DNA of 42,064 bases. Source: Bacteroidales bacterium (GTDB lineage Bacteria; Bacteroidota; Bacteroidia; Bacteroidales; UBA932). The translations under genes were made by a program, and so were the position numbers. The first letter of the stretch is position 1, and every line of letters starts with the position of its first letter. The DNA lies in contig JAEEVG010000016.1 of the NCBI GenBank assembly GCA_016290835.1, positions 1 to 42,064 on the forward strand, written 5' to 3'. Positions 17,811 through 25,414 of the stretch are shown here, piece by piece. Below the pieces are notes generated by a model. It did no database searches, had not been told where the DNA came from, and saw only the letters and a list, made by a program, of their open reading frames with translations.

Positions 17811-18902
17811 CTAGATTTCCGGGTTGTAGGCCTCTCCGCTGTCCCAGTCGCTGACCTGGATGAGCGGCGTCAGTTCGTCGAAGCGTACCGGAATGTTGGG
17901 GTCGGTCGACCCGGGCCGGTGGACCGTCAGCCGGACGCGATACTGCTTGTTGGAAGAGAGGCCGCTGCCGAGCACGACGGGATAGTAGTACCTGACCCAG
18001 TCCTGACCGTTGAACAGGGAGGCTTCCAGCACGAGCAGGGTGGCGCGCGGGGCCCAGCTGGCATCTTCGAGCGGCGCACAGTTGTTTGGATAGGCATAGA
18101 AACTGTGCGGCGTGGAATCGGAGGAACCGTAATCGACCGTCTTCGGGCTCACCGCGTCATAGATCATCCCTTCCGCGCAGGCGGTCTTCTCCGCCGCTCC
18201 CCGGGCCAGCCAGGCTTCCGCGGGAAGCGCCGAAGGCTCCGTGGTCCCGCTGAAATTGATGCGCCCCGGGACGTTGAGCAGGTAGCAGTCCTCCACGCGG
18301 AAGACCCCGCTCTTCTGCCAGGCCGGCGAGAGGAAGTCATTCTTTACGGACTCCAGCACGACCGACGCCGCCAGGCGGCGGATATCGATCCGGAGATCCT
18401 CCTTGCCCTCGTGCAGGGTCCTGACCCCGCTGGTGCCCACCATCAGCAGTTTGTCCTTGCGCGCCGCGCCCAGGTCGTGGGTCTGCGCGAGCAGGTCCGC
18501 TTTCGTGACCACGGCTTCCTCGCCCGCAGTCCGGTCCCGTGCGTCATTGACCACGGCCCAGATCTCCCGTTCCCCGGTGGTACACTTCAGGGTGATGCCG
18601 CCGTAATTGCCGGAAGAGACTTCCAATTCGTGATCGAATCCGGCCGAGGCTGCCATCTCCAGGTTGCCGGCGTCGGCACTCGTCCCGGCACGGAACACGA
18701 AGACCTGCACGTTGCGTATCATCTTTTCGTTGGCCGCGGTCTGGGCCGCCACCTTGGTGGACGGAGCATCGAGGCGGACGGTCAATTCCACTTCCCCCGG
18801 CCCTGCGGGTCCCGTTCCGGACGGAAGGTCCGCCCTGGTACAGGCGTACAGCAGCAGCGCGGAGCCCAGCGCCAGCATCGATCTTATTGCATTCGTTTTC
18901 AT
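17811..18902 (-). CDS. FimA/Mfa1-like fimbrial subunit, second copy
   Basis: A 363-residue lipoprotein (LLLYACTRADLP, Cys21). After a Gly/Pro linker it has VELTVRLDAPSTK, then VQVFVFRAG and REIWAVVNDARD, the strand order of the FimA N-terminal domain (P_gingi_FimA). The C-terminal half has YYYPVVLGSGLSSNKQYRVRLTV, a phrase typical of these pilins, ending in a VSDWDSGEAY strand that would act as the donor strand. In Porphyromonas the prepilin is lipidated, cut by a protease after Arg and polymerised by strand exchange. Here a possible cut site is not clear. Confidence 0.83.
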   Translation of the reverse strand: MKTNAIRSMLALGSALLLYACTRADLPSGTGPAGPGEVELTVRLDAPSTKVAAQTAANEKMIRNVQVFVFRAGTSADAGNLEMAASAGFDHELEVSSGNYGGITLKCTTGEREIWAVVNDARDRTAGEEAVVTKADLLAQTHDLGAARKDKLLMVGTSGVRTLHEGKEDLRIDIRRLAASVVLESVKNDFLSPAWQKSGVFRVEDCYLLNVPGRINFSGTTEPSALPAEAWLARGAAEKTACAEGMIYDAVSPKTVDYGSSDSTPHSFYAYPNNCAPLEDASWAPRATLLVLEASLFNGQDWVRYYYPVVLGSGLSSNKQYRVRLTVHRPGSTDPNIPVRFDELTPLIQVSDWDSGEAYNPEI

Positions 18903-18924
18903 ATCTCAGATCAAGAACAGGTTG

Positions 18925-19980
18925 TCAGATGGTTTCGCTGATGCCGGTCCCGGTGGTCCAGGCGCTCACGCTCACGCTGACCGTCAGGTCACCCTTCTGG
19001 ATCCGGGCGAAGGGATCGTCCTCGGTGTTGCCCAGCCCCGCCAGGGTCAGGTCCACCTTGTATTCGGTATTCGCCGCCAGGCCCCCGCTCAGCGGGACGG
19101 GATAGTAGTATGGAATACCCTTGATGGTCGCGACGACCATCAGGACCGTGGCCGTAGGGGTGAAGGTCGCGTTGAAGCCGTTATTGGGAGTTTTCAGGGC
19201 ATTGGGGAAGCCGTAGAAGAACTTGTTGGTATAGCTCTGGGATTTGCCGGAGGCCACGCTCTCTCCCAGGGTCTTGAAGGTCAGGTCCTGGCACTCGGCT
19301 TCCACCGAGCCGGTGCCGATGACCTGCGACCTGACGTGGCCGCGGGTCGCTTCCTGGTTGACAAACAGGCTGAGTTCGGGTGCGGCATCGCCCTTGAGGT
19401 TCTGGTTGCCGACCACGTTGCAGAGGAAGGCCCGCTCCAGCTTCACCGTCCCGTAGGAAGCCGGGAGAGAATTCTTGACGCTGGACAGCGAGACCCGCGC
19501 CACGCCGCGCGTGAGCGGGACGGTGGTGCTGGCGGAGGAAGTCGTGACCTTGACGGAGTTCTTGGAGCCCCGCATCACCAGTCCCCCGGGCGCATTGTCC
19601 GAGAGGGCGTAGGCCAGAGCCTCCAGGTCGCTCAGCCGGCACACGGCGAAAGCCTGCTCCTGCAGCGAGGCGTTCAGGTTGGCGGCGGCATAGACGGTCT
19701 TGGTGCCGGTCTTGATCCGGAGCACGGCCTTCTTGTTCTGGATCTCGGCGGCGCTGCAGTTGTGCGAGAGGTCCAGCATCCCGTTCTCGTCGAAGACGAA
19801 CAGAGAGAGGTTGCCGACGGTATTCTCGGCACTCGTGCCGGTCGTGGCTTTGGTGGCGGAGATGCCCGAGAGGTCCACGGTGAGCGATCCTTCCGCCGCG
19901 GGAAGGTCCGCGGGAAGTTTGTTGCAGGCAGCCAGCAGGCAGGCCGCAACACAGAGGAGAAGAGAGAAATTGTTTTTCAT
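18925..19980 (-). CDS. FimA/Mfa1-like fimbrial subunit, first copy
   Basis: A 351-residue lipoprotein (CLLAACNKLPAD, Cys19) of the same fold as the following gene: SLTVDLSGISATK, then GNLSLFVFDENG, KTVYAAANLNASL and, near the end, YYYPVPLSGGLAANTEYKVDLTLAG. The last strand is LTVSVSVSAWTTGTG. The two pilins share layout but little sequence, so they are paralogues rather than a recent duplication. One may be the shaft and the other a tip or minor subunit; the sequence does not decide which. Gap to the next gene is 22 bases. Confidence 0.84.
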   Translation of the reverse strand: MKNNFSLLLCVAACLLAACNKLPADLPAAEGSLTVDLSGISATKATTGTSAENTVGNLSLFVFDENGMLDLSHNCSAAEIQNKKAVLRIKTGTKTVYAAANLNASLQEQAFAVCRLSDLEALAYALSDNAPGGLVMRGSKNSVKVTTSSASTTVPLTRGVARVSLSSVKNSLPASYGTVKLERAFLCNVVGNQNLKGDAAPELSLFVNQEATRGHVRSQVIGTGSVEAECQDLTFKTLGESVASGKSQSYTNKFFYGFPNALKTPNNGFNATFTPTATVLMVVATIKGIPYYYPVPLSGGLAANTEYKVDLTLAGLGNTEDDPFARIQKGDLTVSVSVSAWTTGTGISETI

Positions 19981-20013
19981 TTGTCGTCTGGTTTTATGAT
20001 AGGAATTAACTGG

Positions 20014-22035
20014 CTAAAGCGAGAGGTCTCCCCAGTCATCTTCTTCGCGCTCCCGGTTGAGTGCGTAGCGGCGGATCAGGGTGGCGATCTCGGGGTCGAG
20101 GTTGCCGCGGCTGACGAAACTCCGCTCCTGCCGGCAGGCGTCCAAGTAATACTGAACGGCCCGCTGATCATCGCCCTGGCGGGCGTACAAGATGGCGAGC
20201 ATGTAGTTGACGGTGGCGCTGCGCGGCATCGGATCGAGGATCTCCATCGCGGATGCATTGCGGTCCAGGGCCACGTAGGCCACGGCGGTGTTGTAGTCGC
20301 GGTAGGGGGCGAGGAAGGCCAGGGCGGCCTGGTAGTCGTGGTCGCGGATGGCCTGGACGCCCTTCATATAGACGGTGTCGAGTTCGGTGGTGTGGATGGT
20401 GTCCTTGACCATCCCGCGGCGCGTCAGCGCGAAGCTGAAACGGACGGTCCGCAGGCGCGGGTAGTGGGTCTGGAGCACGTGGCGGTACCAGGGTTCGGCG
20501 CGCATGGCGCGTTCCCGTTCGTCGAGGTCGGCGATGAGCCCCAGGGCGTCGTAGCGCGCCTTCTGTTCCGCGCTCATCAGGCTGTCCTGCGCCACGAGCC
20601 GGTCCAGAGAGGCCCAGTCCTCCCCGCCCGGACGGGACAGGAACGGAATCTCGCGGCGGGCGCGGCCGGAGCCGCGGACGGTCCCCTCCCGCAGGTCGTC
20701 GCCGACGGTGATGAAGGCGCCGTCCGAGCGCTGCACGGAGTCGCGCACGAAGGCGATATAACGCTGGAAGTAGTCCGATGCGGAGCGTGAGCGCCGCAGG
20801 GTCAGGGCGTTGTTGGCGGCGAGCGAGCCTTCGGGCGAAGCGGAGGCGGCGATGGTCACGCTGTCCAGATCGTAGGTTTCGTTGAGCAGCAGGTTGCGGA
20901 GGTTTTCCTTGATGAAGGCGATTTCGCGCGCGTTCCCGCCCAGGCGCTCGTCAATGTCGGCACGGCCGGTATGGAAGTCGATGTTGCAGGCGGTGTTGGC
21001 TTCGACATTGCGGGAGATGACCGTGGTCTTGTAGCGTTCTGTCCCATCCACGAAAGCCGAGACGGAGGAAATATAGAACGTGAGCGTATCAGAGGGCGGG
21101 ACGCGGTAGATGCGCCGTTCCTGCTCATAGATCTCTCCGGAGAGGACCAGATCCACCTTGCGCAGCCGGGGACGGGTGTTCAGGGTCTGGATGTAGTTGT
21201 AGATGAAGGTGCCGTTGTCGGAGCGGATCACGGTGTCGAGCCGGATGCCGTCGGAGACGATCGGCACCTTGACATAGCGGGCGAACATCCGCGCGCGGTT
21301 GGCCTTGCGCCACTCATTGCGCCGCAGGCGGAACTTGTTGGTATAGTGGTCGATGGCCTCCTGCTCGGAAACCCCGAAATAGGATTCGAAGAGTTCGTCG
21401 GAGACAAAGGTGGTGTCGCTCCTGAGGGCATAGACCTGGGGGATGTTGCGCTCGATGAAGATCTCGAGGTTGCGCCGGTCCACGAAGGCGAGGGTGTCGT
21501 CGATGATGCGTGCGAGGAAGCGTTCGTACTGCTGGTAGCCGCGCAGCTGGGCCCTGCGGTAATCCCTTCCGGTGATGACCACGTCCTCGAGCCGGAGGCT
21601 GTCCCCCAGCACGAACATATCGGGATGGAAACGGAGCTGCCAGCGGCTGTCCTGCATTTCAGGCGGCACGACCACCTGGAACTCCAGATCGATCCGGCCC
21701 CGGCGCTCGGCGATGTTGCGGAAGCGTGCGGTGACCATCGCAGCATCGAGCGTCTCCGTGGCGACCATCTCTCCCGAAGCCTCGTCCCGGACGGCCTTCA
21801 TCAGGATCATCTCCTTGCCGTCCAGGTCCGTCACGCGCAGGGTATCCCGCACGGGAGCCGCCACGCCGCGCCACTCGGGCAGGTAATCGGCCTGGCGGGG
21901 CAGCTGCAGGGAAGCGGTCATCTCCTGCTCCCGGACTACCCGGGCCTTGCGGGCGGTGCCGCAGCCGGAGGGCAACAGCAGGCCTACAAGCGCGGCCGCC
22001 AGGAGGACGGCCGGAAAGGGAAAGGGCCTGTTCAT
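20014..22035 (-). CDS. OmpA-like/DUF3868-type lipoprotein of the fimbrial locus
   Basis: A 673-residue lipoprotein starting MNRPFPFPAVLLAAALVG with Cys25 in SGCGTARK. The central part has the OmpA-like peptidoglycan-binding pattern: DFHTGRADIDERLGGN, then SVTIAASASPEGS and NNALTLRRSRSASDYF. The last 110 residues look like TPR-type helices (AVAYVALDRNASAM, LAILYARQGDDQRAVQYYL). Such proteins sit in the operons of Bacteroides type V pili beside DUF3575 proteins. The open frame runs on upstream to 22341, but that part overlaps the DUF3575 gene; the lipoprotein signal fixes the start at 22035. I infer an outer-membrane scaffold or assembly role. Confidence 0.75.
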   Translation of the reverse strand: MNRPFPFPAVLLAAALVGLLLPSGCGTARKARVVREQEMTASLQLPRQADYLPEWRGVAAPVRDTLRVTDLDGKEMILMKAVRDEASGEMVATETLDAAMVTARFRNIAERRGRIDLEFQVVVPPEMQDSRWQLRFHPDMFVLGDSLRLEDVVITGRDYRRAQLRGYQQYERFLARIIDDTLAFVDRRNLEIFIERNIPQVYALRSDTTFVSDELFESYFGVSEQEAIDHYTNKFRLRRNEWRKANRARMFARYVKVPIVSDGIRLDTVIRSDNGTFIYNYIQTLNTRPRLRKVDLVLSGEIYEQERRIYRVPPSDTLTFYISSVSAFVDGTERYKTTVISRNVEANTACNIDFHTGRADIDERLGGNAREIAFIKENLRNLLLNETYDLDSVTIAASASPEGSLAANNALTLRRSRSASDYFQRYIAFVRDSVQRSDGAFITVGDDLREGTVRGSGRARREIPFLSRPGGEDWASLDRLVAQDSLMSAEQKARYDALGLIADLDERERAMRAEPWYRHVLQTHYPRLRTVRFSFALTRRGMVKDTIHTTELDTVYMKGVQAIRDHDYQAALAFLAPYRDYNTAVAYVALDRNASAMEILDPMPRSATVNYMLAILYARQGDDQRAVQYYLDACRQERSFVSRGNLDPEIATLIRRYALNREREEDDWGDLSL

Positions 22036-22037
22036 GG

Positions 22038-22718
22038 TCAGAAGATGAATTGGAGGGCGATGCGGACCTCGTCCGGCAGCACGAAGGGACGGCTGCCGCT
22101 GTCGGTGCGCCGGCCGCAATAAGGGCAGGCATAGCGGACATAGCGGGTCATCCCGCCCCAGCCGTAGAGACCGAAATCGACATTGAGCCAATGATTGAGG
22201 TGGAAGGCGTAGCCGCCGCCGAGCGACATCCCGTAAGCATCCCCTTCCTCGGTCTCCGGAGAAAGGATGCCGCCGCGGTTGTATTCCTGGTATTGGAGAC
22301 GGGCGCCGGCCCACCAGCCGGAATAGGTGTACCAAGGCCACCAGCGCGCCCCCAGGCAGTAGGTCTGCTGGCGGGCCTGGAATTGATCCTCGCGGCGATG
22401 CCGGAAGGTCCAGCCATTGTAGCGCGCCCCTGCCTGGAGGGTCCAGCTGCGGTGCACGGAGTATTGGAGGTCGGCATTGAGCGTGCCCAGCATCAGATAA
22501 TCGGCGACATTCTGTCCGAGTGCGAGACGGGCTCGGTCGTGCAGGTCCGGGACTTCTCCCAGGGACCGGAGCGTCTGGGCGGAAAGCAGCGGAGCGCAGA
22601 GCAGGAGGAGCAGCAGGGACAGTGCCGGAATCCGGGAAAAAGGTCGGGACGGGGCCACAGGAGTGAGGCGGTTGCCGGCCCCGTCCCGGCCTGTACCGCT
22701 GCAGGACTTACATTTCAT
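22038..22718 (-). CDS. DUF3575-type outer-membrane protein of the fimbrial locus
   Basis: From the ATG at 22718, 226 residues, with a hydrophobic segment at about residues 31-47 (PALSLLLLLLCAPLLSAQ) as signal peptide. Then come the DUF3575 features: GTLNADLQYSVHRSWTLQAGA, WRHRRED-like aromatic strands, GARWWPWYTYSGWWAGARLQ, and a Phe at the C-terminus. It is probably a small beta-barrel. The n-region before the signal is unusually long and has CKSCSGTG; a GTG at 22658 would give a normal signal peptide, so the start is uncertain. The ATG at 22718 overlaps the end of ssb by 11 bases, hence translational coupling. Confidence 0.75.
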   Translation of the reverse strand: MKCKSCSGTGRDGAGNRLTPVAPSRPFSRIPALSLLLLLLCAPLLSAQTLRSLGEVPDLHDRARLALGQNVADYLMLGTLNADLQYSVHRSWTLQAGARYNGWTFRHRREDQFQARQQTYCLGARWWPWYTYSGWWAGARLQYQEYNRGGILSPETEEGDAYGMSLGGGYAFHLNHWLNVDFGLYGWGGMTRYVRYACPYCGRRTDSGSRPFVLPDEVRIALQFIF

Positions 22719-23055
22719 ACTGCATCGGTTCCGGGTCTTCGATGATGGCGAGTCGGTTGGCCAGCACGTCGGTCGCAATCCGGTCCACGCCGTCCACGCC
22801 GGTGTATTTCTGGTAGCGGAGCCGGCCGCAGACATAGAGTTTGGTCCCTTTGTTGATCCGCTCCAGGCCCTGGATATTGCGGCCTTCCCAGGCCACGACA
22901 TTGTGCCAGGTCGTGTCGATGACGGCGGTCCCCTCTCGGTCCTTGTAGGCATAATTGGTCGCCAGGTTGATCCGGGCCATCCGGCTGTCTTCGTAGGTCT
23001 GGAGCCGGACGCTGCCGACGACCCCACGCAATTCGATTTTGTTGAGTTGTTCCAT
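22708..23055 (-). CDS. ssb: Single-stranded DNA-binding protein, short form
   Basis: A 115-residue OB-fold SSB: MEQLNKIELRGVVGSV, then DTTWHNVVAWEG and the strand GTKLYVCGRLRYQKY match the core fold, including the DNA-stacking Trp. It ends LAIIEDPEPMQYEM. The acidic partner-binding tip (usually DDxPF) and Gly/Pro-rich tail are missing, so this may be an accessory SSB rather than the replicative one. It heads the fimbrial run and overlaps its first gene, an unexpected partnership. A plausible but weak -7 (TTCCTTTG, 23115-23122) lies upstream. Confidence 0.9.
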   Translation of the reverse strand: MEQLNKIELRGVVGSVRLQTYEDSRMARINLATNYAYKDREGTAVIDTTWHNVVAWEGRNIQGLERINKGTKLYVCGRLRYQKYTGVDGVDRIATDVLANRLAIIEDPEPMQYEM

Positions 23056-23377
23056 AAAGTCTTTCTTTTAAGATTTGGTCGCGGGAAAGCGGCCGCGCGG
23101 TCCGCATCCCGGCACAAAGGAACAACGCATCTGCGGATCCGGGAAGGACCGGACAGGCGCAGCGGCCAGATTTATACGAATCTTTGCGATTTTGATTTTT
23201 CTTTCCCTCCGGCGGCGGATTCGTCAGCGCACGGAAAGCACAATTTTATCAGTGCCGAAAGATCGGCGGCTGCAAAGAATCATCGGCAAGACAAAGATTC
23301 CGCAAAAATGCACGGCTCTTTGTTGCAAAGCCTTGGACGTTCCGCCCAAAGAAAGCATATTTGGAAAACTTCAAACG
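23056..23377. other. Intergenic region between divergent genes
   Basis: About 320 bases with no convincing gene. The left part is GC-rich; 23170-23350 is AT-rich. It should carry the ssb promoter (weak candidate at 23115-23122) and the promoter of the zinc-ribbon gene: CATATTTG at 23356-23363 with CTTG at 23332-23335, 20 bases apart. I see no inverted repeats of the kind that would flip a fimbrial promoter. Confidence 0.55.
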
Positions 23378-23761
23378 ATGAGCAACCACACGCCTAACGA
23401 AGAAGGCGGCATCTGCCCGGAATGCGGCAAGAGCTTCTGGGGCCGCAAAGACAAACAGTTCTGCAGCATCTCCTGCAAGAACCGGTACCACAACCGGGTG
23501 GTCCAGGAGCGGCGCAGCTACCGCCTGGCCACCCTGTCCGCCCTTTCCCGCAACTACCAGATCCTGGACGCCCTGCTCAAAGACAAGCGCACCTCCGCCG
23601 ATCTGGCAGAATTGGAAAAGGCCGGATTCGATCCGGCCTTCATCACAGGGCACCGGCGGGGAAGCCTCCGCCACGACGATTATGCTTGTTTCGACATCCG
23701 CTACTTCCGCTCCGACACCCGTATTTTCAACATCCGCCGCCTGCGGCTCAACGGACGGTGA
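23378..23761 (+). CDS. Small zinc-ribbon protein, function unknown
   Basis: A 127-residue protein with an N-terminal C4 zinc ribbon: CPECGKSFWGRKDKQFC, then SISC (C-x2-C-x12-C-x3-C), followed by a basic stretch (KNRYHNRVVQERRSYR) and a helical C-terminal domain ending RYFRSDTRIFNIRRLRLNGR. Similar small proteins with FYVE/HNH-like C4 ribbons are common in Bacteroidota, often predicted to touch nucleic acid; nothing here shows a nuclease site. The open frame starts at 23075, but the promoter and ribbon position favour the ATG at 23378. Its last 14 bases overlap the convergent 5'-nucleotidase gene. Confidence 0.75.
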   Translation: MSNHTPNEEGGICPECGKSFWGRKDKQFCSISCKNRYHNRVVQERRSYRLATLSALSRNYQILDALLKDKRTSADLAELEKAGFDPAFITGHRRGSLRHDDYACFDIRYFRSDTRIFNIRRLRLNGR

Positions 23762-24560
23762 TCTGGCCCATTTCGAGGCCCCAGCAGCCGTCGGTGATGA
23801 TGGGCACCTGCTTGCCGCGGGAATCCCTCACATAGAGCAGGTCCTCCACAAAGGTGTGGGTGTGTCCGCCGATCACCACGTCCAGCCAGCGGCTCTGCGG
23901 GACCAGCTTCTGGTCCTCGTCATAACCCATGTGGGACAGGAGGATGATCATGTCGCATTTCTCGACATCGTGCAGATAGTCCGCCCAGCGGTTGGTCTGC
24001 TCCACGGCGTCGAGCTGCTGCATACGCGAAGAGATTGTCCGGCTGACATTGGTGGACAGGTCGGCCTCGAGCCCGATGACCCCGATCTTGCGGTGCGCGC
24101 GCTCCAGGATGGCGTAAGGCTTGACATATTCGCCCAGCTCGAAGGGAGACAGGTCCACGTTGGCGCAGACGAACTTCGTCCCGTTCTTGATCATTTTCAG
24201 GCGCTCGGTGAGGTCCTCGATACCGTTGTCGAACTCGTGGTTGCCGAGCGCGACGCAATCGTAGCCCAGGGCGTCGATCATCGCCGGCTCCAGGCGGCCT
24301 TTCAACTCGGTGAAATACGAAGTCCCCTGCCCGAAATCGCCGGCGTGCAGGAGCAGGACCTTGTCCCGGCCGTAGACGGTGCGGATGGAATCCACGAACG
24401 CGGCCCGCTCGATCACGCCGCCCAGGCCCGCTTCGGCCCCGCCACGGACGGGCTCAAAATGGGAATGGGTGTCGTTGGTGTGGAGAATGACCAGCCGGGG
24501 CTGGCAGGCGCAGCAGACCATCAGGGCAGCTGCGAGGAGAATCAGAATACGCTTGCTCAT
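23748..24560 (-). CDS. 5'-nucleotidase, metallophosphoesterase half (lipoprotein)
   Basis: A 270-residue exported protein (signal VCCACQPR, Cys19). It has the calcineurin-like metal motifs ILHTNDTHSH (H27, D30, H32), a central LLHAGDFGQG and ALGNHEFDNG (GNH[ED]), then ILLSHMGYDEDQ and VVIGGHTHTF (GHTH), in the order expected for the N-terminal domain of UshA-type 5'-nucleotidases. The C-terminal substrate-binding domain is absent and encoded by the preceding gene. The two genes overlap by 4 bases (ATGA). It probably hydrolyses extracellular nucleotides or UDP-sugars. Confidence 0.9.
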   Translation of the reverse strand: MSKRILILLAAALMVCCACQPRLVILHTNDTHSHFEPVRGGAEAGLGGVIERAAFVDSIRTVYGRDKVLLLHAGDFGQGTSYFTELKGRLEPAMIDALGYDCVALGNHEFDNGIEDLTERLKMIKNGTKFVCANVDLSPFELGEYVKPYAILERAHRKIGVIGLEADLSTNVSRTISSRMQQLDAVEQTNRWADYLHDVEKCDMIILLSHMGYDEDQKLVPQSRWLDVVIGGHTHTFVEDLLYVRDSRGKQVPIITDGCWGLEMGQITVR

Positions 24561-25414
24561 TGCTCGTCCTCCTTCTGTTTCAAGGCCCGCCTGATGACCA
24601 CGCGGCCGTCTTTGGAATAATCGATCTTCTTGCCGGTGGCGGCATAGCTGCGGGCATAAGGAAGCATCGCATCGATGATCAGTTCGTCGGTGATGATGAG
24701 TTCCTTGGCATTGCGGGCTACGGACAGGCCATCGCCGCCGTCCAGCAAGAAGTCGATCGTCGCCACGCCGTAGGTCTTCTCGGGATCGATGGGCTTGCCG
24801 CCCACCAGCAGGGTGTCGATCTTGTGGTCCGTGACTACGAACTTCACCCCGCCGAGCACCTGCACGCGCGATGCGGCGAACTGCTCGAACAAGTTCTGCA
24901 GATCGGCGCCCTTAAGAGCCACATAGCAGAGGTAGTTGCGGAACGGGAACATCGACACCAGGTCATCCATCAGGACATCCCCTTCGGGCAGGTCCACGCG
25001 GATGCCGCCGAAATTGGAGATCCCCACGTCCACCTTGCGTTTGGTCTTGCGGGCGGTCTCTTCCATCAGGTGGTCGATCAGCCAGTTGGAAAGTTCGCTT
25101 TCCGGCGCGTTGGCCGACATCTCGCGCGCCGAGACGGCGATCACCTCCTTGAGCCGGGCCATCTGCGGCTGCACCGCGATCATCTCCGCGGCGGCGGCAT
25201 AGGTGGCGCTCCCCTTCGGGTAGGTCGTGCCGTTGGGCGCGTGGTAGAGGCTGTCATCCACGGTGCCGAGGGCCTGGACGACGTTATCGGCCGTGGGGAC
25301 GCCGACCCCCGTCCGGTGGCCGTCCATCTTGTAGTGCTCCCAGGAGTACCGGTACTGGCAGGAGGCGGCGAGCAGCGCGCACGCCACCAAGATGATCAGT
25401 CTTGCTTTATCCAT
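24557..25414 (-). CDS. 5'-nucleotidase, C-terminal substrate-binding half (lipoprotein)
   Basis: A 285-residue lipoprotein (LLAASCQYRYSW, Cys19) matching only the C-terminal 5_nucleotid_C domain: VDVGISNFGGIRVDLPEGDV, the NGG/NxGxxR site for the base, and then FPFRNYLCYVALKGADL and VATIDFLLDGGDG, as in UshA. In UshA both domains are in one chain; here they are two separate lipoproteins, likely acting as a complex. Ordered C-half first, N-half second, with ATGA overlap. Its start overlaps the upstream permease by 19 bases. Confidence 0.88.
   Translation of the reverse strand: MDKARLIILVACALLAASCQYRYSWEHYKMDGHRTGVGVPTADNVVQALGTVDDSLYHAPNGTTYPKGSATYAAAAEMIAVQPQMARLKEVIAVSAREMSANAPESELSNWLIDHLMEETARKTKRKVDVGISNFGGIRVDLPEGDVLMDDLVSMFPFRNYLCYVALKGADLQNLFEQFAASRVQVLGGVKFVVTDHKIDTLLVGGKPIDPEKTYGVATIDFLLDGGDGLSVARNAKELIITDELIIDAMLPYARSYAATGKKIDYSKDGRVVIRRALKQKEDEQ

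Noticed and set aside
19981-20013. Separate promoter for the pilin genes
   Set aside because: The 33-base gap has no TAnnTTTG or TTTG pair.
22719-23117. Long upstream extension of the DUF3575 frame
   Set aside because: It runs across ssb in another frame; ssb has obvious OB-fold motifs.
23075-23377. Longer zinc-ribbon protein starting at 23075
   Set aside because: The extra part is basic with no domain, and crosses a candidate promoter at 23332-23363.
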